The position numbers were made by a program, and so were the translations under genes. From Marinitoga lauensis (GTDB taxonomy: Bacteria; Thermotogota; Thermotogae; Petrotogales; Petrotogaceae), in contig NZ_QHLX01000007.1 in assembly GCF_004135675.1 (NCBI RefSeq), positions 1-64,000 of the forward strand: a DNA stretch of 64,000 bases. Reading direction: 5' to 3'. The first letter of the stretch is position 1, and each line of letters starts with the position of its first letter. The notes beneath the pieces are model-generated. The model was not told the origin of the DNA and did not search any database. It saw only the letters and a list, made by a program, of their open reading frames with translations. Of this stretch, positions 40,518-52,845 are shown in pieces.

Positions 40518-42717
40518 TTACCTCCTATTTTTTTTACCAACAACATAAACACTTACATTTTGTGTATTTTGAGCAAGTCTTACATCATTAATATATATAT
40601 CTAAACGATTACCTATAATCTTTGAACCTATATCCTCAATCTCGAAAAAACCGAAATTTGGAGAGTTCCTAAATTCTGGTATATATACAACAGTTCCTAA
40701 TGGTAAATATTTTGGATCTGCAGCTACCGTAACCCATGGTCTGGGGACATTTTGAGATTTTGTCAACCTGAATGCTGGATAATAAATTATTTTATCATCC
40801 CATTCGGTATAAAATGTTGCTTTGAAATTACCAATATATTTGAAAAATAATCTCATAGGATCTTTAGGTTCGCCATTTTTCCATATTTCAAAATTAAATA
40901 ACTTATCTTTTTTAACATTTCCCAGGATAGTTTCTGAATCTACCCATTTTCCTTCTTTTATATTAATAGATACTAAATTGGAATAAACAGTAACAACACC
41001 ATTCCCATGGTCGATTTTAATGTAATAACTATTATTAGATGATTTTCCTGCTTCTAATATTCTTCCAGTAATGCAGGTTTAACTGTTTCATTTTTTAATG
41101 GTAATATTCCAAGACCTACAGATACACCTGTTGAGATTCTATCTCCAAATCTAATAACTATTCTTTCATAATTTGCAGGTGTAGTATAACTTAAGGGCCA
41201 GTTTAGAAACTTTTCAATATTATTAACAGGAATGATGATTTTTTGTCCAACTCTAATAGTTCTTGGATCGTCTATATTATTTGCTACTTTTATTAGATCG
41301 ATACCATTATAACCTAAACCAAAAGCTATTGCAATCTGACTTAAAGTATCGCCAGGTTTTATTTTATAAATAATTTGATCACCAGAACCAAATAAATTTT
41401 TAATTTCTGCATTTGAAAAAGAAATTAAAGCATTGGTTAATTCCCTTTCAAGTTCCTCTAATTTCGTTTTATATTTTTCATCAAAAGTGTTTATTGGTCT
41501 TGAAGATAATAATTCAAAAGAATTTTTCAGGTTACCTATTGTTTTATCTATACTACCCAGTTTTTCTTCAAGACTTTTAATTTTAAGCAATTCTTCACTT
41601 TTTGTTTTATAAAACAGTTTTGCAACTTCTCTTTGAGTTTCAGTTTCAACAGATTCATAGACATATTTTTTCAGATTTTCTTCACTTATAATTCCAGATG
41701 TATTTTCTTTGAATTTAGAGTAATCATTTTTTAAAGAATCCAGATCATTTTCAAGTGTTTCAAAATTTATTTGCCAGATTTTGTCTAATGAATTTACTGT
41801 TTTTAGTAAATTATCAATGTTTGTTTTAACGGATTTATCAATAAAATTTTTAATTTCAGTAGAACTGAGGGTGATTTTATATAAATCTGTACTTAAATCT
41901 TTTAATCTTGTGTCCAATATTTCGTTATTTTGATTCAGAGTAGTTAAACGTTTATCTAAATCGGAAATACGAACATTAATATTTGAAAAGTTCTCATTAT
42001 TATTTTGTTTAAACCTAAGAAATTCAGCATAATAATCATTCATTGAATTTTGAACAGTTGTTATACTTGAGTTTAAAGAAGAAATGTTTTGATTTATGGT
42101 GTTTATCGATTCTTTAAACTGCTTATCTAAATATTGAATTTTTGAATCCATATAATTTCTATTATCTGTAAAAATTGTCGAATCTTCAGTAATAAAATTT
42201 TTTGTAATTAATGATAATTCATCTTTTTTTACCGTTTCATTATTTAAAATTTGTATATTATCTTCGATATTTTTTATCCTGGTTTCAATAGTATTTAATA
42301 TTTCTGTATAAAATTTATCGTCTTTTCTTTTTTCAAATTCAGAAACTTTACTTTTTAAATTATCTAAAGATTCTTTTATAGAGGACAATTCAGAATTATA
42401 ATCTTTTAATAACTGTTGGATATGTGTATTAGACGAATTGAGTGTATAAGATATATTTTTTATTTCGTTTTTTAACACCATAATATTATTAGAAATATCA
42501 TTTATTTTTTATTTGTTTTATTAATATAATCTTTATACTCATTAATAGTTTGATCATAATTGCTTAAAGTTAATTTTAAAGAAGCAACTTCACTTTCCAG
42601 ATTATTTATTCTATTTTCTATTTCTGGATTTGGAGTAGGTGTTTGTAATAAAGAACATGAATTTAAAAAAATATTTATTATAAATATGAGTATGAATATA
42701 AAAAAGTATTTTTTCAT
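40518..42717 (-). CDS. Cell-wall lipoprotein: coiled coil, LysM, degenerate M23, 3D domain (two frame breaks)
   Basis: Three frames join with single added bases near 42507 and 41065, giving about 733 residues. It begins with a lipoprotein signal (MKKYFFIFILIFIINIFLN then SCS, lipobox Cys). A long coiled coil follows (residues about 25-430), then a LysM motif (YKIKPGDTLSQIAIAFGL), an M23/LytM-like segment (IDHGNGVVTVYSNL, FEIWKNGEPKDP), and a 3D domain (GTVVYIPEF, GFFEIEDIGSKIIGNRLDIY). The M23 part lacks the HxH metal motif, so it is probably a non-catalytic, EnvC/NlpD-like regulator. It likely binds peptidoglycan from the inner face of the toga. Confidence 0.82.
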
Positions 42718-43373
42718 TATAAATCACCTTTCAAAAATTCTGCTTTTTTTATGTAAGGGTTTTTGCTGTTTCTATATCTTCCTATAAGTTTGTTAAAAAA
42801 TTCTTTTGCTTCTTTTCTTTTGCCTATACGTAAATTAGTATAACCTTTAAAAAAATAATATAAGATTAATTCTTCGTCTGAATTCAGGTTTTTAAAATTT
42901 TCTTCTAATATTTTTACAGCAGAAATTAATAATTTTAGTTCTTCCATTATTTTATCCTCATCCCTGAAAATCCAGGCAAGTCTGATTAAACTTTTGGCAA
43001 CATTTCCAGGTTTGTTAAGGATTTTATATATTATTCCTGCAAGAGCATATTGTTTTTTTAAAAAATCTATGTCTTTATTTTTGGAGTTATCAATTCTTCC
43101 TAATTTGTTACGAGCTCTTTTTAAATAATCTTTTAATTCTTTTTTTGTTTCTTTAGAAACTTTTTTTAATAAATCAGTATCTTCGGAGAAGAATGTAAAT
43201 CCGCATTTTGGACAGGTTAAAATAGAAAAATTTTGTGGATTTGGTCCCTTAAAAATGGGTTTTAAATCATCATCATATTTTTCAATTCTAATACTGTCAT
43301 ATTTAATTTTAGTGTAATTAAAAGCTCTTCCGCATAAAGGACAGGTGGTAGAATCTTCCCAAAAGTCTCCCAT
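42717..43373 (-). CDS. DUF2225 family zinc-ribbon/TPR protein
   Basis: A 218-residue protein of the DUF2225 family. Two CxxC pairs (CPLCG near residue 11 and CPKCG near 54) form a probable zinc site; the rest is helical with TPR-like character (LYYFFKGYTNLRIGKRKEAKEFFNKL). Function unknown. Its TAA overlaps the ATG of the lipoprotein gene, so the two are translated together. It is the first gene of the lipoprotein transcript. Confidence 0.85.
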   Translation of the reverse strand: MGDFWEDSTTCPLCGRAFNYTKIKYDSIRIEKYDDDLKPIFKGPNPQNFSILTCPKCGFTFFSEDTDLLKKVSKETKKELKDYLKRARNKLGRIDNSKNKDIDFLKKQYALAGIIYKILNKPGNVAKSLIRLAWIFRDEDKIMEELKLLISAVKILEENFKNLNSDEELILYYFFKGYTNLRIGKRKEAKEFFNKLIGRYRNSKNPYIKKAEFLKGDL

Positions 43374-43553
43374 TTTTTACACCTCTTTTATATCTTAATA
43401 CTGCTAAGATTATTTTACCATTTCATTGCAAATTTTCCAAATATAACATATTAAATTTTATATTCTGATAAATAGAAAATTTTGAAATTATGGTAATTAA
43501 TGATAAAATATATGTTGTGAAAATAAATGTAAAAATTAGGCAGGAGGTTGAAG

Positions 43554-44459
43554 ATGGGATTTTTTAATAAAATAGCTAAAGGATTGAAAAAAACAAGAGA
43601 TAAATTTTTTGGAAATATCAAAACATTATTCTCTGGAAGAAACCTTGATGATGATGTTTTGGAAGAGCTTGAAGAAATAATGATTTTATCAGATGTTGGT
43701 GTTGAAGCTACACAGGATATATTGAAAAAATTAAAGGAGAGATATAAAAAAGAAAAAAATGAAGACCCACTTTTACTTTTAAGGGATATTATGGTAGAGC
43801 ATCTTGAAAACAGACCTTTGGAATTTAATCCAAATAAAAAACCCTTCGTTATTTTAGTAGTAGGAGTGAATGGTACAGGAAAAACCACTACTATAGCAAA
43901 ATTGGGAAAAATTTATAAAGAAAAAGGTAATGATGTTGTATTTGCTGCAGGAGATACATTCAGGGCAGCAGCTATTGAGCAATTAAAAGAATGGGGAAAT
44001 AGATTAAACATCGATGTAATTGCACATTCACATGGTTCAGATGCTGCGGCTGTGGCTTATGATGCTTTAAATCATGCAGTTGCTAAAAATAGGGATGTTG
44101 TTATTATTGATACGGCAGGAAGATTACACACTAAAAGTAATTTGATGGAAGAATTGAAAAAAATAAAAAGGGTAATTCAAAAAGTAATTCCTGATGCTCC
44201 ACATGAAACGTTACTGGTGTTGGATGGGACAACAGGGCAAAATGGAATAATTCAAGCTCAGGTTTTTAAGGAAGCTATTGATTTAAGTGGTATAGTGATT
44301 ACGAAATTAGATGGTACTGCAAAAGGTGGAATAGCTTTTGCTATAAATCAGGAAATAGGTATTCCTATTAAACTAATTGGTGTTGGAGAAAAAGCAGACG
44401 ACTTGCAAATTTTTGATCCTAAAGTTTATTGTAATGCACTATTGGGTATAGAAGAATAA
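43554..44459 (+). CDS. ftsY: Signal recognition particle receptor FtsY
   Basis: About 301 residues, intact. The NG domain is complete: the helical N domain (DDVLEELEEIMILSDVGVEAT), G1 VGVNGTGKTTTIAKLG, AAGDTFRAAAIEQL, VIIDTAGRLHTKSNLMEEL (G3), TKLDGTAKGG (G4) and IGVGEKADDLQIF. The acidic A domain is nearly absent, common outside proteobacteria. ATG 43554 follows CAGGAGG. A terminator ends the unit. Confidence 0.96.
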   Translation: MGFFNKIAKGLKKTRDKFFGNIKTLFSGRNLDDDVLEELEEIMILSDVGVEATQDILKKLKERYKKEKNEDPLLLLRDIMVEHLENRPLEFNPNKKPFVILVVGVNGTGKTTTIAKLGKIYKEKGNDVVFAAGDTFRAAAIEQLKEWGNRLNIDVIAHSHGSDAAAVAYDALNHAVAKNRDVVIIDTAGRLHTKSNLMEELKKIKRVIQKVIPDAPHETLLVLDGTTGQNGIIQAQVFKEAIDLSGIVITKLDGTAKGGIAFAINQEIGIPIKLIGVGEKADDLQIFDPKVYCNALLGIEE

Positions 44460-44460
44460 T

Positions 44461-44490
44461 AGAGACCATAAAAATTATGGTCTCTGTTTT
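44461..44490. terminator. Bidirectional terminator between ftsY and upp
   Basis: AGAGACCATAA and TTATGGTCTCT form a perfect 11-bp stem with a 3-base loop, followed by a T-rich tail. It lies between converging genes. Confidence 0.9.
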
Positions 44491-44495
44491 AATTT

Positions 44496-45158
<663 letters not shown>

Positions 45159-45240
45159 CTAATTATACCATAAAAAATTTTGAACAATTTAATTTTTTTG
45201 ATAAAATATATAAAGATTTAAAAAAGATAGAGGTGAGGGA

Positions 45241-46414
45241 ATGAAAATATTGTCATTGATGAAATATGAACTTTTAAAAATTTTTAGGAATAAAGGATTT
45301 TTATTATCATTAATTATTATTCCTGTATTATTGTCGTATATGGGTTCTAATTTGTTTCCAGAAAATATGTTATCTGATTATAAAATAGCTGTATACAATG
45401 AAGATAATTCTTTTTTAGGTAGATTTGGTTTTCTTTTTTTAAGTCAATTTTTTAAATGGAAAGATGCAGTTCAGATAACATCTAAAAATGAGTTAGTAAA
45501 AGCTGTAAAAGATAACGAATTCGATTCAATTTTAATAATACCGAAAGGTTTTATGAATGATTTAAAAAATTATAAAGATACAAAGTTAATTTTAGTGCCA
45601 AATCCCAATGATCTGGATAGTAGTGTAGCAATTTATACAGTTGTAAAAGCTTTATTTAATGAATTATCAGGAATACCTGAAATTTCAGCGGGATCTACAA
45701 CTCAATTTCTTTTAAAAGGAGGAATTTCAGTTGATAAAAAGAGAAATCCTCCAGATATTGAGATACAAATTCCCAATATAAAAGATGGAAGTTTGAAAAA
45801 TATAAAAAATGCATCTCTGGACTTTCAGGACATGTTAGCTCCTTCAGCTATTCTTGTTTTAATATTAATTTTCTCAATGGGAGGTATAGGGATTTCTATT
45901 TCACAAACTCGGGAGAATGGATTATTGGATATATACAGAGCAAATGGGTTAAAAATCTGGGAATTTTCATTATATAAGCTTTTTACATATGTTATTTTGG
46001 GCTTGTTTCGAGTATTATTACATTTTATGTATTCAGACATTTTGGAAGTAATTTCTCAGGTGGAGAAATAAATATGATGATTTTAATAGTTTTAAATGTT
46101 TTTATGTTTGCAACATTTGGATTATTAATTGCATCCATTTCAAAAACTACAAGAACTACAACGTTTTTATTAGCTATATTTATGGGTACAATGATTCTAT
46201 TTGGTGATGTGCTAATTTCAATTCCAAAAGACTCTATATGGTATAAATGGTCATACGCATTACCCATAAAATATTCCATAGATTCTTTAAGAAAAGTGGC
46301 CTTATTGAATTATAATCTTTCAATGGTAAGTAAAGATTTGTATATAATGCTGCTATTTACAATAACGTCTTTCGTCGTTAGTTATGTATCGCTTTCTTAT
46401 ATTGAAAAAAATAA
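45241..46414 (+). CDS. ABC-2 type transporter permease (two frame breaks)
   Basis: Two main frames join near 46005 by one base, giving about 390 residues. Layout is typical of NatB/YhaP-type permeases: one N-terminal helix (GFLLSLIIIPVLL), a large external loop (residues 40-190), then a cluster of five membrane helices with SMGGIGISISQTRENGLLDIYRANG. A third break near 46408 removes the stop; adding one A there gives SYIEKK and stop at 46412-46414, just before the terminator. The ATPase partner is not adjacent. Substrate unknown. Confidence 0.8.
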
Positions 46415-46430
46415 GATAATAAGTTATTAC

Positions 46431-46470
46431 AAAAGTGGCCCATTTTGTCAAAATGGGCCACTTTTTTATT
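46431..46470. terminator. Strong bidirectional terminator
   Basis: A 16-bp perfect stem containing AAGTGGCCCATTTT with a 3-base loop and a T-run, between the ABC-2 gene and kbl. Confidence 0.92.
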
Positions 46471-47648
46471 TTATAATATTTAATTCTTTCCCTATTTTTT
46501 CAAATTTTTCTACTGCAAAATCTAAATCTTCTTTTGTATGTGCAGCACTAATCATAACTCTAATTCTTGCTAATCCTTTAGGGACTGTTGGATATCCTAT
46601 TGATTGAGCAAAAATTCCTTCTTCAAATAACTTTAAGCTAAATTCTTTAGCAACTTTTGCATCATATAACATTACTGGAGTTATTGGTGTTTCACTATGC
46701 CATGTATCAAAGCCTAAAGCATTTAATTTATCTTTGAAATATTTTGCATTATCCATAATTTTTTTACCACTTCTCCGCTTTCTGTCAATATTCTAACTGC
46801 TTCTAATGCAGCGCCAGTTTCAGCAGGAGATAAAGAACTACTAAATAAGAAAGGTCTGGCTTTTTGTTTTAAATAGTCGATTAATTCCTTTTTTCCAGCG
46901 ATAAATCCACCAACAACACCAAAAGCTTTTGATAAAGTTCCAACTTCAATATCAACACGACCATGCAAATGGAAATGATCTACTATACCTCTACCACTTT
47001 CACCAAGAACACCTTCGCCATGGGCATCATCAACCATTACAATAGCACCATATTTTTCTGCTACTTCAACAATTTCGGGTAAAGGAGCTAAATCACCATC
47101 CATACTAAATACACCATCTGTTATAATTAAGAGTCTTCGAGCACCATTATTTTTAGCTTCTTTTAATTTTTCTTCAAGGTCTTTAACATCTTTGTGTTTC
47201 CAAACATATTTTTTGGCTTTTGACAGTCTTACACCATCTATTATACTGGCATGATTTAATTCATCAGATAGGATAGCATCTTCTGCTGTAGTAATTGCAG
47301 GTATAACAGCTTGATTAGCATTAAATCCAGATTGAACAACTAAAGTTGCCTCTGTTTTTTGAATTCAGCAAGCTCCTTTTCTAATTGATGGTGAATATCC
47401 ATTGTTCCGGCTATACTTCTGACAGCACCTGGACCAACACCATATTTTTCAACAGCTTCGATAGCAGCTTTTTTAAGCCTTTCATTGTTTGCAAAGCCAA
47501 GATAGTTATTTGAACATAAGTTTAATACCTTTTTTCCATCAACTTCAAACCATGCGCCTTGAGCACCGTTTAATGTTCTAATAGTAACAAAAAGACCGTT
47601 TGTTTTTAATTCGTTCATTTCAGAAACTAATTGTTCGTAAAAATTCAT
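46466..47648 (-). CDS. kbl: Glycine C-acetyltransferase (2-amino-3-ketobutyrate CoA ligase) (two frame breaks)
   Basis: About 395 residues after adding bases near 47362 and 46752. A PLP-dependent alpha-oxoamine synthase that cleaves 2-amino-3-ketobutyrate with CoA to glycine and acetyl-CoA. Landmarks: [51 protein letters not shown] (PLP Asp and His), [13 protein letters not shown] (Schiff-base Lys) and FSSSLSP. It lies 10 bases downstream of tdh, forming the two-step threonine degradation pathway. Confidence 0.94.
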
Positions 47649-47658
47649 AATATTCCCC

Positions 47659-48696
47659 TTATTCTGAAATTTTTAGTACAATTTTTCCGCTTTTTTTCGA
47701 ATTCATAAGTTCAAATCCTTTTTCAAATTCTTCCATTGGAATAACATGAGTAATCAATTTTGATAAATCTATCCTTTTTGTCCTTAACCATTCTGAAGCT
47801 ATTTGCCATGTTTCAAACATCTTTCTTCCAGTTATACAATGAATGGTGATATTTTTAAATACTGCGGTATTCATTACAAAAGGAACAGGATTTGTTGGAA
47901 AAACTCCTAAAATAGCAGCTTCTCCACCATTTGTTAAAGCTTCAATTCCATCATTTAATGCGTTTGGATTACCTGACATTTCTAATAAAACATCAGCTCC
48001 ATCATTATTTGTTAATTTCATAACTTCCTCAACTAAATTCTTTTCTGAAGGATTTATAATGTAATCAGCTCCCATTTCTTTTGCCATATTTATTCTATAT
48101 TCTGAAACTTCACTAACAATTATAGTAGCAGCACCGGAAATTTTTGCAACCTGAACTGCAATTGCACCGATTGGGCCAGCCCCTGTGATTAAAACTGTTT
48201 TTCCTCTTAAATCCACTGCTGTTACGGTATGAATAGCATTTCCTAATGGTTCCATAACTGATGCATATTCTTTGGGAATTGATGGATCTAATTTCCATAA
48301 TACAATTTCTGGAACAACAACATATTCTGCAAACACACCATCTCTATCCACACCTAAAATCTTCATATTTTTACAAACGTGCATTTTTCCTGTTTTACAC
48401 TGTTTACATACTCCACATGGGATATGTGTTTCGGAGGCTACAATATCGCCAGGTTTTAAACCTTTAACCATCGGACCAACTTCTACAACTTCACCCACAA
48501 ATTCATGTCCGTCAATTTGCGGGGTTTTAATTCTTTCCTGTGACCATTCATCCCATTTCCAGATGTGAAGGTCTGTTCCACAGATAGATGCGTTTAAAAC
48601 TTTTACTTTAACTTCATTTGGTTCTTTGATTGTTGGTATTTCTACATCATCTAATACAAATCCTTTTCCTGGAAATTTTTTTACAATGGCCTTCAT
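47659..48696 (-). CDS. tdh: L-threonine 3-dehydrogenase
   Basis: A 345-residue, zinc-dependent medium-chain dehydrogenase oxidising threonine to 2-amino-3-ketobutyrate. It shows the catalytic zinc ligands in [14 protein letters not shown] and [13 protein letters not shown], the structural zinc Cys cluster [22 protein letters not shown], and the NAD loop [16 protein letters not shown]. The pairing with kbl settles the substrate. ATG 48696 is chosen over TTG 48705; its ribosome-binding site is weak. The gap 48697-48837 holds nothing recognisable beyond AT-rich promoter-like sequence. Confidence 0.95.
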   Translation of the reverse strand: MKAIVKKFPGKGFVLDDVEIPTIKEPNEVKVKVLNASICGTDLHIWKWDEWSQERIKTPQIDGHEFVGEVVEVGPMVKGLKPGDIVASETHIPCGVCKQCKTGKMHVCKNMKILGVDRDGVFAEYVVVPEIVLWKLDPSIPKEYASVMEPLGNAIHTVTAVDLRGKTVLITGAGPIGAIAVQVAKISGAATIIVSEVSEYRINMAKEMGADYIINPSEKNLVEEVMKLTNNDGADVLLEMSGNPNALNDGIEALTNGGEAAILGVFPTNPVPFVMNTAVFKNITIHCITGRKMFETWQIASEWLRTKRIDLSKLITHVIPMEEFEKGFELMNSKKSGKIVLKISE

Positions 48697-48837
48697 AGTT
48701 CCCAAGATAGTTCACCATCCTTATTTTATATTCATTCTTTAGTTTAACTCAAAAATGAAAAAAATTTCAATGTCATTTTTTTCAGATTATTCTTTATTAG
48801 AGTTCATGTAAAAGGATAATATTGAAATATGTTCGTT

Positions 48838-49332
48838 TTACTTAGGATTATAATAAAAAAATTCTTCATCTTCCACAATAACGTTGCTTTCTAATAAAGA
48901 GTTAATTTTATCTATAGAAATATAATTTAATATAAAGTCTTTTGGAAGTCCTTTTATCTGAGGACTCCTATTATATATTTTTCTCAAATTTAACAATAAT
49001 ATTTCTTCTTCTCTTTTTTTCATAAATGAAGCTATTTCAAGAAACGTAATTTTGAGGTTTAAAAAGAATTTGTCGTAATAATCTTTATCTTTTAAAAGTT
49101 CAGTAAAAAGTTGATAAGATTCTTTTTTGAAACGAGTTTTTCCAACTGCATAATAATCAATTAAGTTAATTCCAAAAACTAAAGAGTCAAGGCCAAAATA
49201 ATCACCTTCACAAAATACCTGTCCTAGTTTTTCCTTTTCTTCATATTTTAATGTAGAAATAACGAGTCCGGTTTGGATATAAGCAATTTCTTTTATATCT
49301 TTTGAAAGGTTTGTTATTAATTCACATTTCAT
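48838..49332 (-). CDS. Cyclic-nucleotide-binding-like protein, second of a pair
   Basis: About 164 residues. The N-terminal part (YIQTGLVISTLKYEEKEKLGQVF, EGDYFGLDSLVFGINLIDYYAVG) looks like a reduced cyclic-nucleotide-binding jelly roll with the G-x-Y-F-G element, followed by helices and a short C-terminal KGLPKDFILNYISIDKINSLLE that could be the remains of a winged helix. It overlaps the upstream paralogue-like gene by 11 bases. Possibly a CRP-like regulator or partner of the upstream protein. Confidence 0.6.
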   Translation of the reverse strand: MKCELITNLSKDIKEIAYIQTGLVISTLKYEEKEKLGQVFCEGDYFGLDSLVFGINLIDYYAVGKTRFKKESYQLFTELLKDKDYYDKFFLNLKITFLEIASFMKKREEEILLLNLRKIYNRSPQIKGLPKDFILNYISIDKINSLLESNVIVEDEEFFYYNPK

Positions 49333-50170
49333 TTTTATCACCAACATTTTTTTTATTAAATATATTTAGAAATGAGTCATAATTTTCAATTCTTATCATC
49401 ATTTCTCCCCATGCTGGAATTCCCCAAAATCTTAATATTTCCAGATATTCTTCAAGAACTTCTTTAATTCTTTTGGAATCATTGCAATAGATACAGGATA
49501 AATATAAAAAATATTTTACCAGAGCTCTATCTTCTATTTCTATGGATTTCTCAAATCCATATATCAAGTCTTCGCAAAGTTGACTGTTATCAGCATTTTT
49601 TCGTATATAATTTGTTGTGAAAACTATTATACCCGCCAGATCAATATTTTCTTTATTAAATAGTGATTTAAAGCTTTCTGTAGCTATTTCAGGATCTTCT
49701 GGGAGCTCAGATTCAAATATTTCTCCAGCATTTAAGATTTGGTCTAACTCTGCTAATAGTACATCTGTTTCGTCAAGTTGCATATCTTCAATAAGATCTT
49801 TTCTGTTTGTTACCATAGCTTTTGAAATTAAAAGTTCATAAATATTGGGTGTAACTCCAAATAAACTTTTAAAAAATAGATTTATATATAATTTACCCAC
49901 ATGTTCAATGAATAATGAAAATTCTTTTTCTTCTAATATTTTTGAAATGCTGTTTTTATCTATTTTAAGTACTTCTACTTTTGTATTTGCAATATAACTT
50001 TCTAATAAAGGCTTTCCTGTTATAAAACTCATCACACCAATAAATTCTCCAGAACTCAATTCTCTGTTTTTAAGGGAGGTATTAACTTTTCCAGAAATAA
50101 TATAATAACAAAAGTTATAAATTTCATTTTCTTTTAATAGTATTTCGCCAGGATTAAAAAAATCTTTCAT
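49322..50170 (-). CDS. Cyclic-nucleotide-binding domain protein without HTH
   Basis: A 282-residue protein. The N terminus has the CNB fold: MKDFFNPGEILLKENE, YYIISGKVNTSL, SSGEFIGVMSFITGKPLLESYIANTKVEVLKI. The usual CRP helix-turn-helix is missing. Instead comes about 150 residues of helices (LDETDVLLAELDQILNAGEIFES; TPR-like DRALVKYFLYLSCIY). The ligand-binding Arg/Ser signature of cAMP-binding proteins is not obvious, so the ligand is unknown. It lies 11 bases after the PBP gene in a minus-strand string. Confidence 0.7.
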   Translation of the reverse strand: MKDFFNPGEILLKENEIYNFCYYIISGKVNTSLKNRELSSGEFIGVMSFITGKPLLESYIANTKVEVLKIDKNSISKILEEKEFSLFIEHVGKLYINLFFKSLFGVTPNIYELLISKAMVTNRKDLIEDMQLDETDVLLAELDQILNAGEIFESELPEDPEIATESFKSLFNKENIDLAGIIVFTTNYIRKNADNSQLCEDLIYGFEKSIEIEDRALVKYFLYLSCIYCNDSKRIKEVLEEYLEILRFWGIPAWGEMMIRIENYDSFLNIFNKKNVGDKNEM

Positions 50171-50181
50171 ATTAGCACCTT

Positions 50182-52202
50182 CTATTTATTGATAGCAATG
50201 TATAAATCAGGAAAATAATAATCCATAAAGAATTTTTCTCTAATATATATATTATATGTATTTTTTTCTCCTAAATCTAAAGAATTTTTAAATTTCTTTA
50301 TGTTAGATTTGTCAAATTCAAATAGTTGAAAAGATGAATTTTTATTATCATCATAGTCATAATACTTTAGAAATAAGTCAGGGAATAAAAATTCATAATT
50401 TTGTATATTCTTTATATAGTTTTTTTTACTAAAAAATAATTCTTTTTTATTAAAATTATTCGATATAAAATTTTCAAAAGAAGTATTTGAAATATTATTA
50501 GAATAAAAAAAGAATTTAGGAACTTTTGTTAGAGGAATATAAGAATAATAAATATTTAAAATTTTTCGTGCTATAGGGATCGCATGTGTAGTTGATAATA
50601 AGAATTTTCCATCTTTTCTTGTTGAAATGGAAATTTTACCATCATAACCTGAAAACCACACTGAATACTCAGCAGTTCCAGTTTTTCCATAAAATTCCTT
50701 TTTTACTGGGAAAAGGTTTTTAGCTGTTCCTTCAGAAACAACACTCTCTAAAAGATTATTCATTATACTATAAGATTCATTTTTTATGGTTTGTATCTTT
50801 TTTTCTATTTCGGGTGTTTTTTTATAAATTAAATTTCCATTTTTGTCATATATTTCATCTATTATATAAGTTTTAGGAATTAGACCATAATTTGGGAATA
50901 TTGTAAATGCTCTGGCAATATTAAATACATTACTTTCTAAGGTTCCAAGAGATAAGGTTATATCATGGGGATAAAAGCCTTCAATGCCAATATCTTTTAA
51001 AAATTTTTCGACAGTAGAAATTGATTTTTGAGGTGAATTTTCTAAACTTAAAAACAAATGAATTGAGGGAATATTTATTGAATGGATAAGAGCATCTTTT
51101 AAAGAGACTTCCCCTTTAAATGTTTTTTCGAAATTTTGTGGTGCCCAGTTTCCAATTTTTAATGGTTCATCTATTAATAATGTATTTGTATTATATCCTT
51201 TGTTTAGAGCCAATAGATAATAAAATGGTTTTATTGTCGAACCAATTTGACGATATGAATAAAAAACATCATATTGACTTCCGAAAAAACTGATAATTTT
51301 ACCAGTTTTATTATCTAATATTATAGCACTTTGAGATGCTTGCCATGTATCTTTTACAGTTTCAAATAAGTCTCTATCTATTGTAGATTTAACTATATAT
51401 CCTCCACCGATTAAATTTAATTTGGATTCTTCGTTTTTTATTGCAAGAAGTAACTGTAAGTTATTTTCATCGAAATAAGGCTTTTTAAATTCTATATTGT
51501 TTAAATACTGAGTATATAATTTATAATCATTATTGGTTAATAACTGATTGTTTAATAACGAGTTTAAAATAATCAATGCCTGTTTTTTTGCTCTTAATGG
51601 ATGTTTATATGGATTATAGTATTCTGGGGCGTTTATAATTCCGACAAGTATGGAAATTTCCGACAAATTTAGATCTTTTAAATCTTTTCCAAAATATCTT
51701 TTTGCTGCAGCACCAAAACCATTTATATCATTACCTAAATAAGCAATATTTATATATGATTCTAAGATTTCGTTTTTAGTGTAATATCGTTCAACCCAAA
51801 ATGAAAGAAATATTTCTAAAATCTTTCTGGATATAACCTTTTTTGACTCAAATATATATTTTTTATAACCTGTTGAGTAATGGTGCTTCCACCATATGTT
51901 GTGCCTTTAGTTAGATTTGTAATAATAGCTCTTGTGAATCCTTTTAAATTGAAACCAGGATGTCCAAAAAAATCTCTATCTTCAGACCATAATAGTGTGA
52001 ACAATAAATCTATAGGTGCATCTGATAATTTTGTATATACGAATTTTGGGGGTAAAATTTCACTGTTATTTGAAAAAAGGTATGTATTATAATTATTATT
52101 GAATGAAAAAATAGATTTTTTTACAAAAAGTCTATGCGTATAACTAAATAATGTGATTCCAGCAATAAGAATTACCAGAAGTCCTGATAAAAAATATTTC
52201 AA
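50182..52202 (-). CDS. Class A penicillin-binding protein (one frame break)
   Basis: About 673 residues after adding one C near 51833. Bifunctional peptidoglycan synthase. Membrane anchor YFLSGLLVILIAGITLFSY; glycosyltransferase motifs SEDRDFFGHPGF (catalytic Glu), GGSTITQQVIKN and the YINIAYLG segment; transpeptidase motifs GSTIKPFYYL (SxxK), SINIPS (SxN) and YGKTGTAE (KTG). The TP-domain tail is shorter than in PBP1A. It closest resembles PBP1A/1C of Thermotogota in order and spacing. It is read divergently from the DUF2344 gene. Confidence 0.93.
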
Positions 52203-52293
52203 TGCTTATTCCTCCATTTAAAATGATTTTAATAAAAATAGTATATAATAAATTTTGTTCAATTTAATTATATCATATAATGGAGTGAGGATA

Positions 52294-52844
52294 TTGAAAT
52301 ATCTTTTAAGATTTAAAAAATTTGGTAAATCTATTTATATCTCACATAATGATACTTTAGAAGAAATAGAAAGAATGTTAAGAAGAGCAAGAATAGATTT
52401 AGAATATACAAAAGGGTTTCATTCTAAACCAAAATTAAGTATTTCTCAAGCTGTTCCACTTGGTTATGTTAATAGAGCACTTTATGTTGTGTTAAGTACT
52501 AAAAGTATACAAAGTTTTTCAAATTTTAACAATTATGTATCTGAAGGATTCAAATTAATAGAGTATAAATCTGTGGAAGATAATTATAAGTTGAAAATAA
52601 AATATTATTCATTTAGAATTTATATATCAGAAAATTTATTTCCTTTATTTAATGAGAAGGTTCTTAATGGAGACTTGAAAAACAGATTTGTGGATTTAGA
52701 TTATGAAATAAATAAAAATGGAATTTATGTGTTAAAATATAAACAGGAATATAATAAAATATACAATATATGGAAGATGTTTAGTGAAATTAAGGAAGAT
52801 TTTATATTTTATCCTATTGTTTATGATGTGATATGGGGGATTGA
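52294..52844 (+). CDS. DUF2344 (radical SAM-linked) protein
   Basis: About 183 residues. The N terminus [34 protein letters not shown] and [17 protein letters not shown] match the DUF2344/TIGR03936 family, which is often fused to or next to a radical SAM protein. No such gene is adjacent here, and function is unknown. TTG 52294 follows GGAGTGAGG. As given, the frame runs straight into the response regulator; adding one G to the G5 run at 52836-52840 gives a TGA at 52842-52844, just before that gene. Confidence 0.8.
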
Positions 52845-52845
52845 C

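Noticed and set aside
46412-46607. Long C-terminal tail of the ABC-2 permease
   Set aside because: It runs through a strong terminator and antisense to kbl; a missing A removed the true stop.
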